Positions 40,447 to 49,086 of a DNA stretch of 64,000 nucleotides are shown here, one piece after another. This stretch comes from Demequina capsici (GTDB lineage Bacteria > Actinomycetota > Actinomycetes > Actinomycetales > Demequinaceae), in NCBI RefSeq assembly GCF_032102965.1, contig NZ_CP134880.1, positions 1,798,001 through 1,862,000 of the forward strand, read 5' to 3'. The translations under genes were made by a program, and so were the position numbers. A model generated the notes under the pieces. That model made no database searches and was not told where the DNA came from. It saw only the letters and a program-made list of their open reading frames with translations. Positions within the stretch are counted from its first letter, which is position 1. Each line of letters opens with the position of its first letter.

Positions 40447-41278
40447 AGGCGCCGGTCTTGACGAGCGTCTCGCGAAGCTTCTTGACCGCCGCGGAGTGGA
40501 TCTGAGAGACACGCGACTCGGTGACGCCGAGGATCCGCCCGATCTGGGCGAGGGTGAGGTTCTCGTAGTAGTACAGGCGGAGCACCTCCTGCTCACGTTC
40601 GCGCACCTGCTGCACCGCATCCGCGAGCAAGGACCGGGTCTCGTGGTGCTCCACGGCGCGGGCCGCCCCAGGCACCGAGAGCGCGGCGACCGTGTCCAGG
40701 GCGGTCGTGTCGTCACCGATACCGCCGAGGGTGTCGAGCGCCGCCACGTGGCTCAGCGCGACCTGCGCACGCACGGTCCGCACCTCGGCCGTCTGCCACT
40801 CGAGGTGGCGCGCCACATCCTCGTCGGTGACCGGCCCCTGCACGCTCTGCTCGAGCTGGCGAGTCGCCGCCTCGACCGTGCGCGCCTTGGCGCGCACCGA
40901 CCGAGGAACCCAGTCCGCAGCCCGGAGCTCGTCGATGATCGCGCCCCTCACGCGCTGACTGGCATACGTCTCGAACTTGAAGCCGCGTGCAGGCTCGAAC
41001 TTCTCGACCGCGTCGATGAGGCCGAACATGCCGTACGAGACCAGGTCGCCCAGCTCCACGGACTCCGGCAGCCTGCCGATCATGCGAGTCGCCACGTGAG
41101 TCACCAGCGGAGCGAAATCGGTGATGAGACCGTCGCGCGCCTCCCGACGCTCCTCGGGGTCAGCGCTGCGAAGCGAGGTCCATCTTGGGTCAAGATCGCT
41201 GGGCGTCCTGTCCTCGACGGCGACGTGCGGCTCCTGCTGCGTCTCGAGGTGCTTCAGCACCGTGTTGAGCTCCGACAT
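40439..41278 (-). CDS. whiG: RNA polymerase sigma factor, FliA/WhiG family
   Basis: A 279-residue sigma-28-type factor. Region 2 shows LVSYGMFGLIDAVEKFEPARGFKFETYASQRVRGAIIDELR (in part), region 3 DWVPRSVRAKAR and region 4 LAQIGRILGVTESRVSQIHSAAVKKLR. In Streptomyces this locus is whiG, governing sporulation; in motile actinobacteria the homologue drives flagellar and chemotaxis genes. No flagellar genes are in the window, so the regulon is open. It follows xerC by 12 bases. Confidence 0.92.
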   Translation of the reverse strand: MSELNTVLKHLETQQEPHVAVEDRTPSDLDPRWTSLRSADPEERREARDGLITDFAPLVTHVATRMIGRLPESVELGDLVSYGMFGLIDAVEKFEPARGFKFETYASQRVRGAIIDELRAADWVPRSVRAKARTVEAATRQLEQSVQGPVTDEDVARHLEWQTAEVRTVRAQVALSHVAALDTLGGIGDDTTALDTVAALSVPGAARAVEHHETRSLLADAVQQVREREQEVLRLYYYENLTLAQIGRILGVTESRVSQIHSAAVKKLRETLVKTGAFS

Positions 41279-41290
41279 GGCATTCCCCTC

Positions 41291-42220
41291 TTATGCGCGC
41301 GGATGTGCGAGCTGGTATGCGGTCCGCAGGCGATCTGCGGACACGTGCGTGTAACGCTGCGTGGTGGTGAGGCTCGCGTGCCCGAGCACCTCCTGGACCG
41401 ACCTGAGATCGGACCCGCCGTCGAGCAGGTGTGTGGCGGCCGTGTGGCGCAGCCCGTGGGGCGCGATGTCCGGGACGCGCGCCAGGCGGCAGAGCCGGTG
41501 CACCGCCTCGCGCACCTGACGCTGGTCCGCGCGAGCACCGCGGCGTCCCAGCAGCAGCGCGCTTCCAGACTCCGAGGACAGCAGCGCCTGGCGCCCGTCC
41601 TCGAGCCACAGGTCCAGCGCCTTCGCCGCCGGCTCGCCGAACGGCACCATCCGCTCCTTGCCGCCCTTGCCCATGACGCGCACGAGCCGCTCGCGCACAT
41701 CCACATCGTGGACGTCGACTCCCACGAGCTCGCCGACGCGCATCCCTGTCGCGTAGAGAAGCTCGAGCGCCATCCAGTCGCGCTGATGGATCGGGTCACC
41801 GTCATCGCACCGACGGCGCGCGGTCTCCAGCAAGGCCAGGACATCGTCGATCGAGATGACGTCCGGGATGGTCGATGCAGGTCGCGCGGAGGCAAGCCTG
41901 AGCGCGGGGTTCGCTTCGAGACGGCCCGAGTCGTGGGCCCACGCGAAGAATGCGCGCGCCGAGGCACCGCGGCGGGCGAGCGTCGTGCGCGACAGTCCTG
42001 CGGAGGCCATGGCTGCCAGCCATGCCCGAAGATCCGCGAGCCCCAGCCCGTGCAGCACCGCGTCCGCGTCAGCCTCAGAGCCGGCGACCGCATCCACGAG
42101 ATGCGACAGGTCGCCGAGGTAGGCGCGCACCGTGTTGCCCGAGAGGCCGCGCTCATGGCGCAGGTGACCCTCGAAGGCGACGAGCATCTCGCTCGCCTCG
42201 ATGCGTGACGTTATCGGCAT
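41291..42220 (-). CDS. xerC: Tyrosine recombinase XerC
   Basis: Site-specific recombinase that resolves chromosome dimers at dif. The 309-residue protein has an N-terminal SAM-like domain and the full catalytic set Arg161, Lys185, His255, Arg258, His281 and Tyr290 (GMRVGEL, HGLRHTAATHLL, LGHASLTTTQRYTH). Neighbours dprA and whiG are those of chromosomal xerC in relatives, so it is not an integrase of a mobile element. Confidence 0.94.
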   Translation of the reverse strand: MPITSRIEASEMLVAFEGHLRHERGLSGNTVRAYLGDLSHLVDAVAGSEADADAVLHGLGLADLRAWLAAMASAGLSRTTLARRGASARAFFAWAHDSGRLEANPALRLASARPASTIPDVISIDDVLALLETARRRCDDGDPIHQRDWMALELLYATGMRVGELVGVDVHDVDVRERLVRVMGKGGKERMVPFGEPAAKALDLWLEDGRQALLSSESGSALLLGRRGARADQRQVREAVHRLCRLARVPDIAPHGLRHTAATHLLDGGSDLRSVQEVLGHASLTTTQRYTHVSADRLRTAYQLAHPRA

Positions 42221-42223
42221 GCG

Positions 42224-42278
42224 GTCACTGTGACACCGTCACTCCCGTCTAATCAACCCCTCCAGTCACATTTGTCAC
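42224..42278 (-). promoter_or_regulatory. Cluster of GTGAC/GTCAC half-sites upstream of xerC
   Basis: Five GTCAC or GTGAC pentamers occur at 42224-42228, 42230-42234, 42238-42242, 42265-42269 and 42274-42278. The first two form the perfect palindrome GTCACTGTGAC, three bases upstream of the xerC start codon. The last two are a direct repeat (GTCACATTTGTCACAT). The surrounding gap 42221-42382 is unusually A+T-rich for the window and must contain the xerC-whiG promoter. Confidence 0.35.
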
Positions 42279-42382
42279 ATCCATTTCTAAGAATGACTGC
42301 CGTTTGTCCTTTTTCACCCGTTTTGGAGGGGGGATGACGGGAGAATATGCCTCACCACTTGGCGATCGAAAAGCCCGAATCC

Positions 42383-43543
42383 TCACAAGATGCGTCGATA
42401 GATTCCGCCTTCGTAGGACACCTTTCCCGCCGCCACGAGGCCCGCAAGCGCGCGCCGCGTGTCTCCAAGCTCCAATGAGCCTTCCGTGGAGATCTGGTCC
42501 AGAGCGGACCCACCCCGCGGGATCGCGTCGTACGCCGCGCGCTGCTCGCGCGACGCGAAGGCGATCGGCCCGGTGGTGTCCGGGTCGACCGGTTGCGGCA
42601 CCGCGTCCAACGGCTTGACCAGCTCGAGGACATCAGCTGCGGACGTCACGAGGACGGCACCCAGCTCACGGATCAGACGATGAGCGCCCGCGGACGCCGC
42701 GGACGTCACCGGGCCCGGCACCGCACCGACCGGGCGCGCGATCTCCATCGCGTGGTGCGCGGTGCTCAGAGCGCCGGACCGGTAGGCCGCCTCGACCACG
42801 ACGGTGGCGGCCGCGCACGCGATGAGCCTGTTGCGACTGAGGAACCGACTGCGATGCGGGGCCGAGCCCGGCGGCACCTCGCTCACGACACAGCCGTTCC
42901 TCAGCACGTCGTCCCGAAGGCTGGCGGTGCCCGCGGGGTACCAGCGATCCACTCCGCCAGCCATGATCGCCACCGTCCGGCCGCCGGCGGCGATCGCGGA
43001 CCTGTGCGCCGCCGCGTCGATCCCGAAAGCCCCTCCCGACACGACGGTCCTGTCGTCAGCCACGACACCGGCCGCGATCTCCGCCGCCACGTGGCTGCCG
43101 TAGGCCGTGGCAGCGCGCGAGCCGACCAACGCGATCGACCCCTCGAGCACGGACCGGAGCGGCCCCCCGCGGACGTAGAGCGCCATGGGCGCCGCAGCGC
43201 CGAGCGCGTGCACGGCCTCGGGCCAGCCGTCGTCAGCGGGCGTGAGGACATATCCGCCGACCGCCGCACATCGGTGCCGATGCATCGCAGGATCGGCCCG
43301 GTCGAGGCGGCGGCCCCACGTGGAGGCGGACCGTACGATCCGCGCGAGCGACCGTGGCTCGACGTCAGGCCCGACGCGCTCGATCAGGCCCGCGAGCGCC
43401 GCCTGGGGTCGGCCGACGCACTCGCGAAGCCACGCAAGCGCTTCCACCGGACCCAGGACGGCGAGCAACGCGGCCGCTGCCGGATCCAGCGGCTCCGCAA
43501 TCGCGCTCCATGCGACCCAGGCATCGGACTCCGAGCCGCTCAT
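42383..43543 (-). CDS. dprA: DNA processing protein DprA (Smf)
   Basis: Binds incoming single-stranded DNA and loads RecA in transformable bacteria; widely kept in others. The 386-residue protein has an N-terminal helical region, the Rossmann-like core (LVGSRAATAYG, VVSGGAFGIDAAAHRSA, NRLIACAAATVVVEAAYRSGAL in part) and a C-terminal winged-helix-like end. The ATG at 43543 overlaps the comM stop by ATGA. The xerC promoter region follows its 3' end. Confidence 0.93.
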   Translation of the reverse strand: MSGSESDAWVAWSAIAEPLDPAAAALLAVLGPVEALAWLRECVGRPQAALAGLIERVGPDVEPRSLARIVRSASTWGRRLDRADPAMHRHRCAAVGGYVLTPADDGWPEAVHALGAAAPMALYVRGGPLRSVLEGSIALVGSRAATAYGSHVAAEIAAGVVADDRTVVSGGAFGIDAAAHRSAIAAGGRTVAIMAGGVDRWYPAGTASLRDDVLRNGCVVSEVPPGSAPHRSRFLSRNRLIACAAATVVVEAAYRSGALSTAHHAMEIARPVGAVPGPVTSAASAGAHRLIRELGAVLVTSAADVLELVKPLDAVPQPVDPDTTGPIAFASREQRAAYDAIPRGGSALDQISTEGSLELGDTRRALAGLVAAGKVSYEGGIYRRIL

Positions 43544-45051
43544 GCGCCGCTCCGACGGAGCAGCAGCGCCTGCTCCACGTGGTCGCGGCCCGGACCTGAC
43601 GAGCCGTCGAGGTCCGCGAGCGTCCACGCGACGCGAAGCGTCCTGTCCGCGCCGCGCGCTGAGACGAGGCCCCGATCGAGCGCGATCCACACCGGACGGC
43701 ACGCCTCCTTCGCCGTCCTCTCGCGGAGCCAAGAGCCGGACACCTGGGCGTTGGCGGCCCAGCCCGTGTGGGCGAGGCGGGCGGCGGCACGTTCCCGCGC
43801 GGTGGTCACCCGCTCCGCCACCGTCGCGCTGCGCTCCCCCTCAGGTTGATCTCCACGCGTCGCGGGCAGGACCGCGATCTGAAGGTCGACGCGGTCCAGC
43901 AGCGGGCCTGACAGGCGGCCCAGATAGCGTCTGCGCTCCAGCGGAGAGCAGACGCATCCTGCGCCGGCGCCGTAGAACCTGCCGCAGGGGCAGGGGTTCG
44001 CTGCGAGCACCAGCTGGAATCGCGCGGGATAGCGTGCCGCGCCGTGCGCACGGTGCAGGACGATCTCGCCTGACTCGAGCGGCTGTCGCAGCGTCTGGAG
44101 GACGCGCGCGGAGAACTCGGGAGCCTCGTCGAGGAAGAGGACCCCTCCGTGGGCGCGAGAGATCGCGCCGGGACGTGCGATCAGGGATCCGCCGCCGACG
44201 ATCGCGGCGGCGGAGGCGCTGTGGTGCGGCGCCTCGAAGGGTGGCCTCCGTAGCAGCCCCCCGACCGGGTCGAGTGAACCCGCCAGCGAGTGGACGGAGG
44301 TGGCGATCACCGCGTCCGCCTCGGACAGGTTCGGCAGGATGCCTGGCAGGCGCTCGGCGAGCATGGTCTTGCCGGCGCCAGGCGGACCGGTCATCAACAG
44401 GTGATGGCCCCCTGCCGCCGCGACCTCGAGCGCCCATCTCACGTCGGCCTGGCCACGCACCTCCGACAGATCCATGGCGCGCACCGGACCTTGCACGGGC
44501 GCGACCGACCTGGCAGGAATGGTCGAGGTCGGTACCGCCGTGTCGTTGCCGTAGTGGCGCAGCAGCTCCGCGAGTGTCGCGACGCCCCGGACTCGCGCGC
44601 CCGCGACCAGCCGAGCCTCGTCCACGTTGCCCAGCGGCACCACCACGTCGGGGAAGCCGGCGGCCACCGCCGCCGCGACCATGGGGAGCACTCCTCTCAG
44701 CGGTCGAACACGCCCGTCGAGGCCGAGCTCGCCCAGATGGATCGCATCGCCTGGCGCGCCGTGCGGGATCTCCTGGGCCGCCGCCAGAGCGGCGACTGCG
44801 ATCGCGAGGTCGGTGACCGAGCCTGACTTGGGCAGCGATGCGGGCGAGAGGTTCACCGTCACGCGTCGTGCGGGCCAGGAGAGCCCCGAGGACGAGGTGG
44901 CGGCGCGCACCCGGTCGCGCGCCTCGCCGAGCGAGGCGTCAGGCAGCCCGACGATCGTGAACGCGGGCAGGGACGCCGCGAGATGCGCCTCGACCTCGAT
45001 CACGTGTCCGGCGAGACCGAGCAGCACCACGGAACGGGTGCGGCCGATCAT
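43540..45051 (-). CDS. comM: YifB/ComM family Mg-chelatase-like AAA+ ATPase
   Basis: A 503-residue protein: N-terminal Lon-like fold (EVEAHLAASLPAFTIVGLPDASLGEARDRVRAA in part), AAA+ domain with Walker A GPPGAGKT at 222-229 and Walker B GGVLFLDEAPEF, and a C-terminal Mg-chelatase domain with a CPCG...C cysteine cluster. In competent bacteria ComM is a branch-migration helicase. Overlaps yraN and dprA by four bases each. Confidence 0.93.
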   Translation of the reverse strand: MIGRTRSVVLLGLAGHVIEVEAHLAASLPAFTIVGLPDASLGEARDRVRAATSSSGLSWPARRVTVNLSPASLPKSGSVTDLAIAVAALAAAQEIPHGAPGDAIHLGELGLDGRVRPLRGVLPMVAAAVAAGFPDVVVPLGNVDEARLVAGARVRGVATLAELLRHYGNDTAVPTSTIPARSVAPVQGPVRAMDLSEVRGQADVRWALEVAAAGGHHLLMTGPPGAGKTMLAERLPGILPNLSEADAVIATSVHSLAGSLDPVGGLLRRPPFEAPHHSASAAAIVGGGSLIARPGAISRAHGGVLFLDEAPEFSARVLQTLRQPLESGEIVLHRAHGAARYPARFQLVLAANPCPCGRFYGAGAGCVCSPLERRRYLGRLSGPLLDRVDLQIAVLPATRGDQPEGERSATVAERVTTARERAAARLAHTGWAANAQVSGSWLRERTAKEACRPVWIALDRGLVSARGADRTLRVAWTLADLDGSSGPGRDHVEQALLLRRSGA

Positions 45052-45404
45052 CCGACGGCCTTGAGATGCTCGAGCGTCGGACCGCCCGCGCGTGGCAGGG
45101 TCACAGCGATCACGTCGATGCGTACCTCTGACCAGCGCCCCTCATGCGCCGCGAGCCACGCGGCGGTGAGGGTGCGGAGCTTGACGAGCTTGCGCGGGGT
45201 CACCGCCTCCAGGGGCGAGCCCATTGCGCTCCCCCGCCGCGTCTTGACCTCGACCACGACGAGCGACGCTCCATCGACCGCGACGATGTCCAGCTCACCA
45301 CGGGCGCACCGCCAGTTGCGGTCGAGCATCCGCCAGCCCAGCTCCTCGAGTCGCCTCGCCGCGACGTCCTCGCCGTACCTGCCGACCGCGTCCTTCGCTG
45401 CCAT
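45048..45404 (-). CDS. yraN: YraN/UPF0102 family putative endonuclease
   Basis: A 118-residue protein of the restriction-endonuclease-like fold: GRYGEDVAARRLEELGW, then ARGELDIVAVDGASLVVVEVKTRRG, which contains the E-x-D...E-x-K pattern. Activity has not been settled for the family. It is coupled to comM by ATGA. In relatives DUF2469 and rnhB lie directly upstream; here a regulator-exporter pair intervenes. Confidence 0.9.
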   Translation of the reverse strand: MAAKDAVGRYGEDVAARRLEELGWRMLDRNWRCARGELDIVAVDGASLVVVEVKTRRGSAMGSPLEAVTPRKLVKLRTLTAAWLAAHEGRWSEVRIDVIAVTLPRAGGPTLEHLKAVG

Positions 45405-45588
45405 GTCCCACCTCCGGGACCACAGCCTGCGCCGATGCGCCGCTCAGCGGTCGGACCGGGCGGCACCGTGGGGAAGACGCCCGGAAAGGTTCGGTCGGTG
45501 GACGACCGCGGGGCGGCAAGCGCCACCGCTCACCCGGCGGCGGACGCACCCCGCACAGCAGCCCCCGCTCGCGCCGAGGTCGGGCGGA

Positions 45589-47250
45589 TCAGCGCTCCGC
45601 TGCCGCCTGACCGTCGCCCGCCTCGGACGGACCTACGACGCCTCCTGTCGCGGAGACCGGCTCCACGTCGTCGACCACGTAGTCGGGACCATCCATATGA
45701 GACGGCTCGATCACGGGCTCGCGATCGAGAGTGGTGCGCAGCGGCACCTCCTTCAGGAAGGACAGCAGCAGCAGCGACACTACCGACAGCGGCATGATGT
45801 ACAGGAACACCGGGGTCAACGCGTCGTTGTAGGAGCTCACGATCGCATCCTGCAGCTGCTGCGGGAGCTCCAGCACCGCGGACGGCGTGAGCGAGTTCGC
45901 GTCGCTCAGGCTCCCCGAGCCTGAGGGCACGCGCTCGACCAGCAGCGAGACCAGGTTGTTCGTGAAGATCGATCCCACGACGGCGGCACCCAGCGACGCG
46001 CCGATCTGCCGGAAGTAGTTGTTCGCGGCGGTCGCGGTGCCGACCATGCTCAGCGGGAACGTGTTCTGCACGATGAGCACGAGCACCTGCATCTGGAACC
46101 CGAGGCCCATGCCGAACACGGCGAGGTAGGCGCAGGTGAGCCAGATCGGCTGGTCCCACGTCATGGTCGACAGCAGGTACATCGCGACGCCGATGATCAC
46201 GGCGCCCAGCAGCGGGTAGCGCTTGTACTTCCCGGTGGTGCTCACGCGACGCCCGACGATGATCGATGTAGGGAGCATCGCAGCCATCATGGGGATCATC
46301 AGCAGACCCGCCTCGGTGGCGTTGACCTGCGCCACCATCTGCAGGTAGGTGGGCATGTAGGCGAGCGTGCCGAACATCGCGATTCCCATGAGAAGACCCG
46401 CCGCGGTGGTCAGGTTGAAGTTGCGCTCGCGGAACAGCAGGAGCGGCATGATCGGCTCCACCGCCCGGCGCTCCACGAGCACGAAGGCGACGCCGGCCAC
46501 GACCGTCACGACGATGAGGGTCACGATCACCGGCGAGTCCCAGGCGTACTGGCCGCCGCCCCAGGACGTGAACAGCACCAGCGCCGCCGACGCGATCGCG
46601 ATGAGCATCATGCCCGCGATGTCGAGCCGGGGACGCGCCCGGTCCTGCGGAGCGGGGTGGAGGAACAGGATCGCCGACAGGATCGCGAGCGCTCCGAGCG
46701 GGATGTTGATCCACAGGCACCAGCGCCAGTCGACGGACTCGGTGAACCAGCCCCCGAGCAGCGGACCGATCACGGACGCGAGCGCGAAGACCCCACCCAT
46801 GACGCCCATATAGCGTCCACGCTCACGCGCGGGGACGATGTCCGCGATGATCGCCTGCGACAGGATCATCAAGCCGCCACCGCCGAGACCCTGGATGGCG
46901 CGACCGGCGATGAGCTCGGTCATCCCCTGCGCCAGGCCTCCCACGATGGAGCCGACGATGAACAGCGTGATGGCACCGATGAACAGCGGCTTGCGCCCTA
47001 CGAGGTCGCCCAGCTTGCCGTAGACAGGCATCATGATCGTGGCAGCCAGGATGTACGCGGTCGTGACCCACAGCATGTGGTTCACGCCGTCGAGCTCGCC
47101 GACGATCGTCGGCAGCGCGGTCGAGAAGATGGTCTGATCGAGCGCTGACAGCAGCATGGCCGTCATCAGCCCGACGAACACCAGCAGGATGCTGCGGTGG
47201 TCGGGGGCAGCGGTCGGGTCTGCCCGATGAGGCACGTTCTGGTCTGACAT
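45589..47250 (-). CDS. MFS multidrug exporter, DHA2/EmrB-QacA type (14 TMS)
   Basis: A 553-residue proton antiporter with about 14 helices. Motif D1 LDQTIFSTALPTIV is at 37-50, motif A GKLGDLVGRKP at 78-88 and motif C-like GVFALASVIGPLLGGWF follows. The C-terminal ~45 residues are a cytosolic acidic tail. AGGAG before the ATG at 47250 sets the start. It lies 26 bases after a TetR gene on the same strand, so the regulator probably controls both. Likely exports toxic hydrophobic compounds; substrate unknown. Confidence 0.92.
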   Translation of the reverse strand: MSDQNVPHRADPTAAPDHRSILLVFVGLMTAMLLSALDQTIFSTALPTIVGELDGVNHMLWVTTAYILAATIMMPVYGKLGDLVGRKPLFIGAITLFIVGSIVGGLAQGMTELIAGRAIQGLGGGGLMILSQAIIADIVPARERGRYMGVMGGVFALASVIGPLLGGWFTESVDWRWCLWINIPLGALAILSAILFLHPAPQDRARPRLDIAGMMLIAIASAALVLFTSWGGGQYAWDSPVIVTLIVVTVVAGVAFVLVERRAVEPIMPLLLFRERNFNLTTAAGLLMGIAMFGTLAYMPTYLQMVAQVNATEAGLLMIPMMAAMLPTSIIVGRRVSTTGKYKRYPLLGAVIIGVAMYLLSTMTWDQPIWLTCAYLAVFGMGLGFQMQVLVLIVQNTFPLSMVGTATAANNYFRQIGASLGAAVVGSIFTNNLVSLLVERVPSGSGSLSDANSLTPSAVLELPQQLQDAIVSSYNDALTPVFLYIMPLSVVSLLLLSFLKEVPLRTTLDREPVIEPSHMDGPDYVVDDVEPVSATGGVVGPSEAGDGQAAAER

Positions 47251-47276
47251 GGGGACTCCTTGCGTCGGTCGCGCCG

Positions 47277-47930
47277 TCAGCGGCGGGACGTCTGGGTGAG
47301 GCGCCGGATGCTCGGCACCAGGTCGTGGATGAACATCTCGAGCTCGCGGAAGTCTGCGCGCCCCTCGGCGAGCCACGCGCGTCCGACGGCCTGGACCACC
47401 GCGGTGGCGAGCGCCACGAGAAGCGTCGACTCCTGCGCGAGCGCGCTCTCGTCGAGGTCGGGGTGTCGCGCCGCGAGGCGCGCACGGGCCACCTCGGCGA
47501 GCGCCTCTCGGTGATGGCCGACGCGCGCGATGTTCTGCGCAGCGAGCCGCGGTTCTGCGTCCAGCAGGGCGCGACGGAGGCGGAAGAGCTCCTGATCCGG
47601 TTGGGAGGAGGCCCATGCCTCGGCCACCATCAGCGCGAACGCCTCGACGTCGCTGACGTCGTCACGCGCGAGGAAGCGGGCGATCTGATCGGCGTCCGGC
47701 TCGGGCTTCGCGTCGCCCAGCAGCGCGTCGTCACGGCTTGCGAAGTAGTTGTAGAAGGTGCGGGGAGAGATGCCTGCCCGATCCGCGATCTGCTCGACCG
47801 TGACCGAGTCCAGCCCCTGGTCGAGGCACAGCTCGACGGCAGCCAGCTGGGTGGCGATGCGCGCCTGCTGGAGCTTGCGCTCGCGCAGACCAGGGTTGCC
47901 GCGCGACGCGCCGGGGATCACGTCCTGCAC
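47277..47930 (-). CDS. TetR-family transcriptional regulator
   Basis: A 217-residue repressor-type protein with an N-terminal helix-turn-helix (VTVEQIADRAGISPRTFYNYFASRDDAL in part, about 43-68) and a variable helical ligand-binding domain. The start is a GTG at 47930. A perfect 17-base palindrome begins 11 bases upstream, so it probably represses its own operon, including the MFS exporter gene downstream. Ligand unknown. Confidence 0.92.
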   Translation of the reverse strand: MQDVIPGASRGNPGLRERKLQQARIATQLAAVELCLDQGLDSVTVEQIADRAGISPRTFYNYFASRDDALLGDAKPEPDADQIARFLARDDVSDVEAFALMVAEAWASSQPDQELFRLRRALLDAEPRLAAQNIARVGHHREALAEVARARLAARHPDLDESALAQESTLLVALATAVVQAVGRAWLAEGRADFRELEMFIHDLVPSIRRLTQTSRR

Positions 47931-47940
47931 ACGACGAATT

Positions 47941-47957
47941 CTTGCAGGATCTGCAAG
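47941..47957. promoter_or_regulatory. Palindromic operator for the TetR-MFS operon
   Basis: CTTGCAGGATCTGCAAG is a perfect inverted repeat with 7-base arms and a 3-base centre, 11 bases upstream of the regulator start codon. Size, symmetry and place fit a TetR-type operator. The only nearby regulator gene is the one it precedes. Confidence 0.65.
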
Positions 47958-48001
47958 TTCACGCCAGATCAGCCATGGCGGCGGGTGGGAGGAGGCCTCG
48001 C

Positions 48002-48331
48002 TCAGCGCCCACGGAGCTGGCGTAGATCAGGGATCGAGTGGTCGTCGTCGTGCGCGAGCTCCTCGATGTTGACGTCCTTGAACGTCACGACCCGCACGTT
48101 CTTCACGAGCCGCGCCGAACGGTACACGTCCCACACCCACGCGTCTGACATGGCCACCTCGAAGTAGACGTCACCGCCGGAGGCCCTGACCTGGAGGTCG
48201 ACCTTGTTCGCCAGGTAGAACCGGCGTTCCGTCTCCACCACGTAGTGGAAGAGGCCCACGACGTCGCGGTACTCACGGTAGAGCGCCAGCTCTGCCTCGG
48301 TCTCGTAGTTCTCAAGGTCCTCGCTGCTCAC
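48002..48331 (-). CDS. DUF2469 family protein
   Basis: A 109-residue acidic protein of unknown function, highly conserved in actinobacteria next to rnhB (TEAELALYREYRDVVGLFHYVVETERRFYLAN in part and DVYFEVAMSDAWVWDVYR). No catalytic motif is evident. The start is a GTG. It ends 71 bases before the TetR gene; in relatives yraN would follow here. Confidence 0.9.
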   Translation of the reverse strand: MSSEDLENYETEAELALYREYRDVVGLFHYVVETERRFYLANKVDLQVRASGGDVYFEVAMSDAWVWDVYRSARLVKNVRVVTFKDVNIEELAHDDDHSIPDLRQLRGR

Positions 48332-48384
48332 GCTCCCATTGTGACCGATCGCGAGCGATGCGCATCGCGACGCGGCGGGATCGG

Positions 48385-49083
48385 TCAGGCCTGGCGCGCC
48401 GGAAGGGACCAGCTGAGCCGATGAAGAGGGCTGGGCCCGAGCGCCCGGAGGGCCTCGAGATGCACGGGAGCGCCGTAGCCCTTGTTGCGTTCCCAGCCGT
48501 AGTCCGGGTGCGCGGAGTCGGCGTCCGTCATCAGTGCGTCCCGCTCGACCTTCGCGAGCACCGAGCCCGCCGCGATCGAGGCGCAGCGGCCATCTCCCTT
48601 GACGACCATGGTCACCGGAGGGACTGCGGGCGCGCCTGGAACGAGCGATGCGATCGCGTCGACGCCGGACCTGGTCGCGAAGAGGTCCGCGGCGGGCGCG
48701 GAGAGCCAGTCATGCGTGCCGTCGAGCAGGATGGCGTCCACCACCACCCCGTCTGCGGCGAGCGTGGCAAGTCCGCGGAGTCCGGCGAGCCGCAACGCGC
48801 CGACGATGCCGAGCTCATCGATCTCGACGGCGGACGCGTGCGCCACCGCCCTTGCGACGCCGTACGTCGCGAGCTCCTTCGCCATCGCGACACGGCGCAG
48901 AGGCGTCAGCTGCTTGGAGTCGGCGAGTCCGTCGGGCCACGTGTCGCACGGAACGAGCGCGCAGATCCCCACGCTCACGGGCCCCGCGAGCGCACCGCGG
49001 CCTACCTCGTCGATGCCGGCGACGACACGGGCGCCCGAGTCCCAGAGGGCGCGCTCATGCGCCAGGGAGACCTCGCTGCGCAT
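48385..49083 (-). CDS. rnhB: Ribonuclease HII
   Basis: Removes ribonucleotides from DNA. The 232-residue protein has the catalytic start GIDEVGRGALAGP with Asp25 and Glu26, then DSKQLTPLRR and an acidic DAILLDG motif. It follows lepB by three bases and precedes DUF2469. Confidence 0.94.
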   Translation of the reverse strand: MRSEVSLAHERALWDSGARVVAGIDEVGRGALAGPVSVGICALVPCDTWPDGLADSKQLTPLRRVAMAKELATYGVARAVAHASAVEIDELGIVGALRLAGLRGLATLAADGVVVDAILLDGTHDWLSAPAADLFATRSGVDAIASLVPGAPAVPPVTMVVKGDGRCASIAAGSVLAKVERDALMTDADSAHPDYGWERNKGYGAPVHLEALRALGPSPLHRLSWSLPARQA

Positions 49084-49086
49084 GCG

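Noticed and set aside
41291..42220. Tyrosine recombinase as a sign of an integrated element
   Set aside because: Catalytic set, length and neighbours (dprA, whiG) identify chromosomal XerC; no attachment-site duplication or phage gene is nearby.
45405..45588. Possible small gene in the gap between yraN and the MFS gene
   Set aside because: No frame with a ribosome site or protein-like composition was found; probably the MFS transcript end plus the yraN promoter region.
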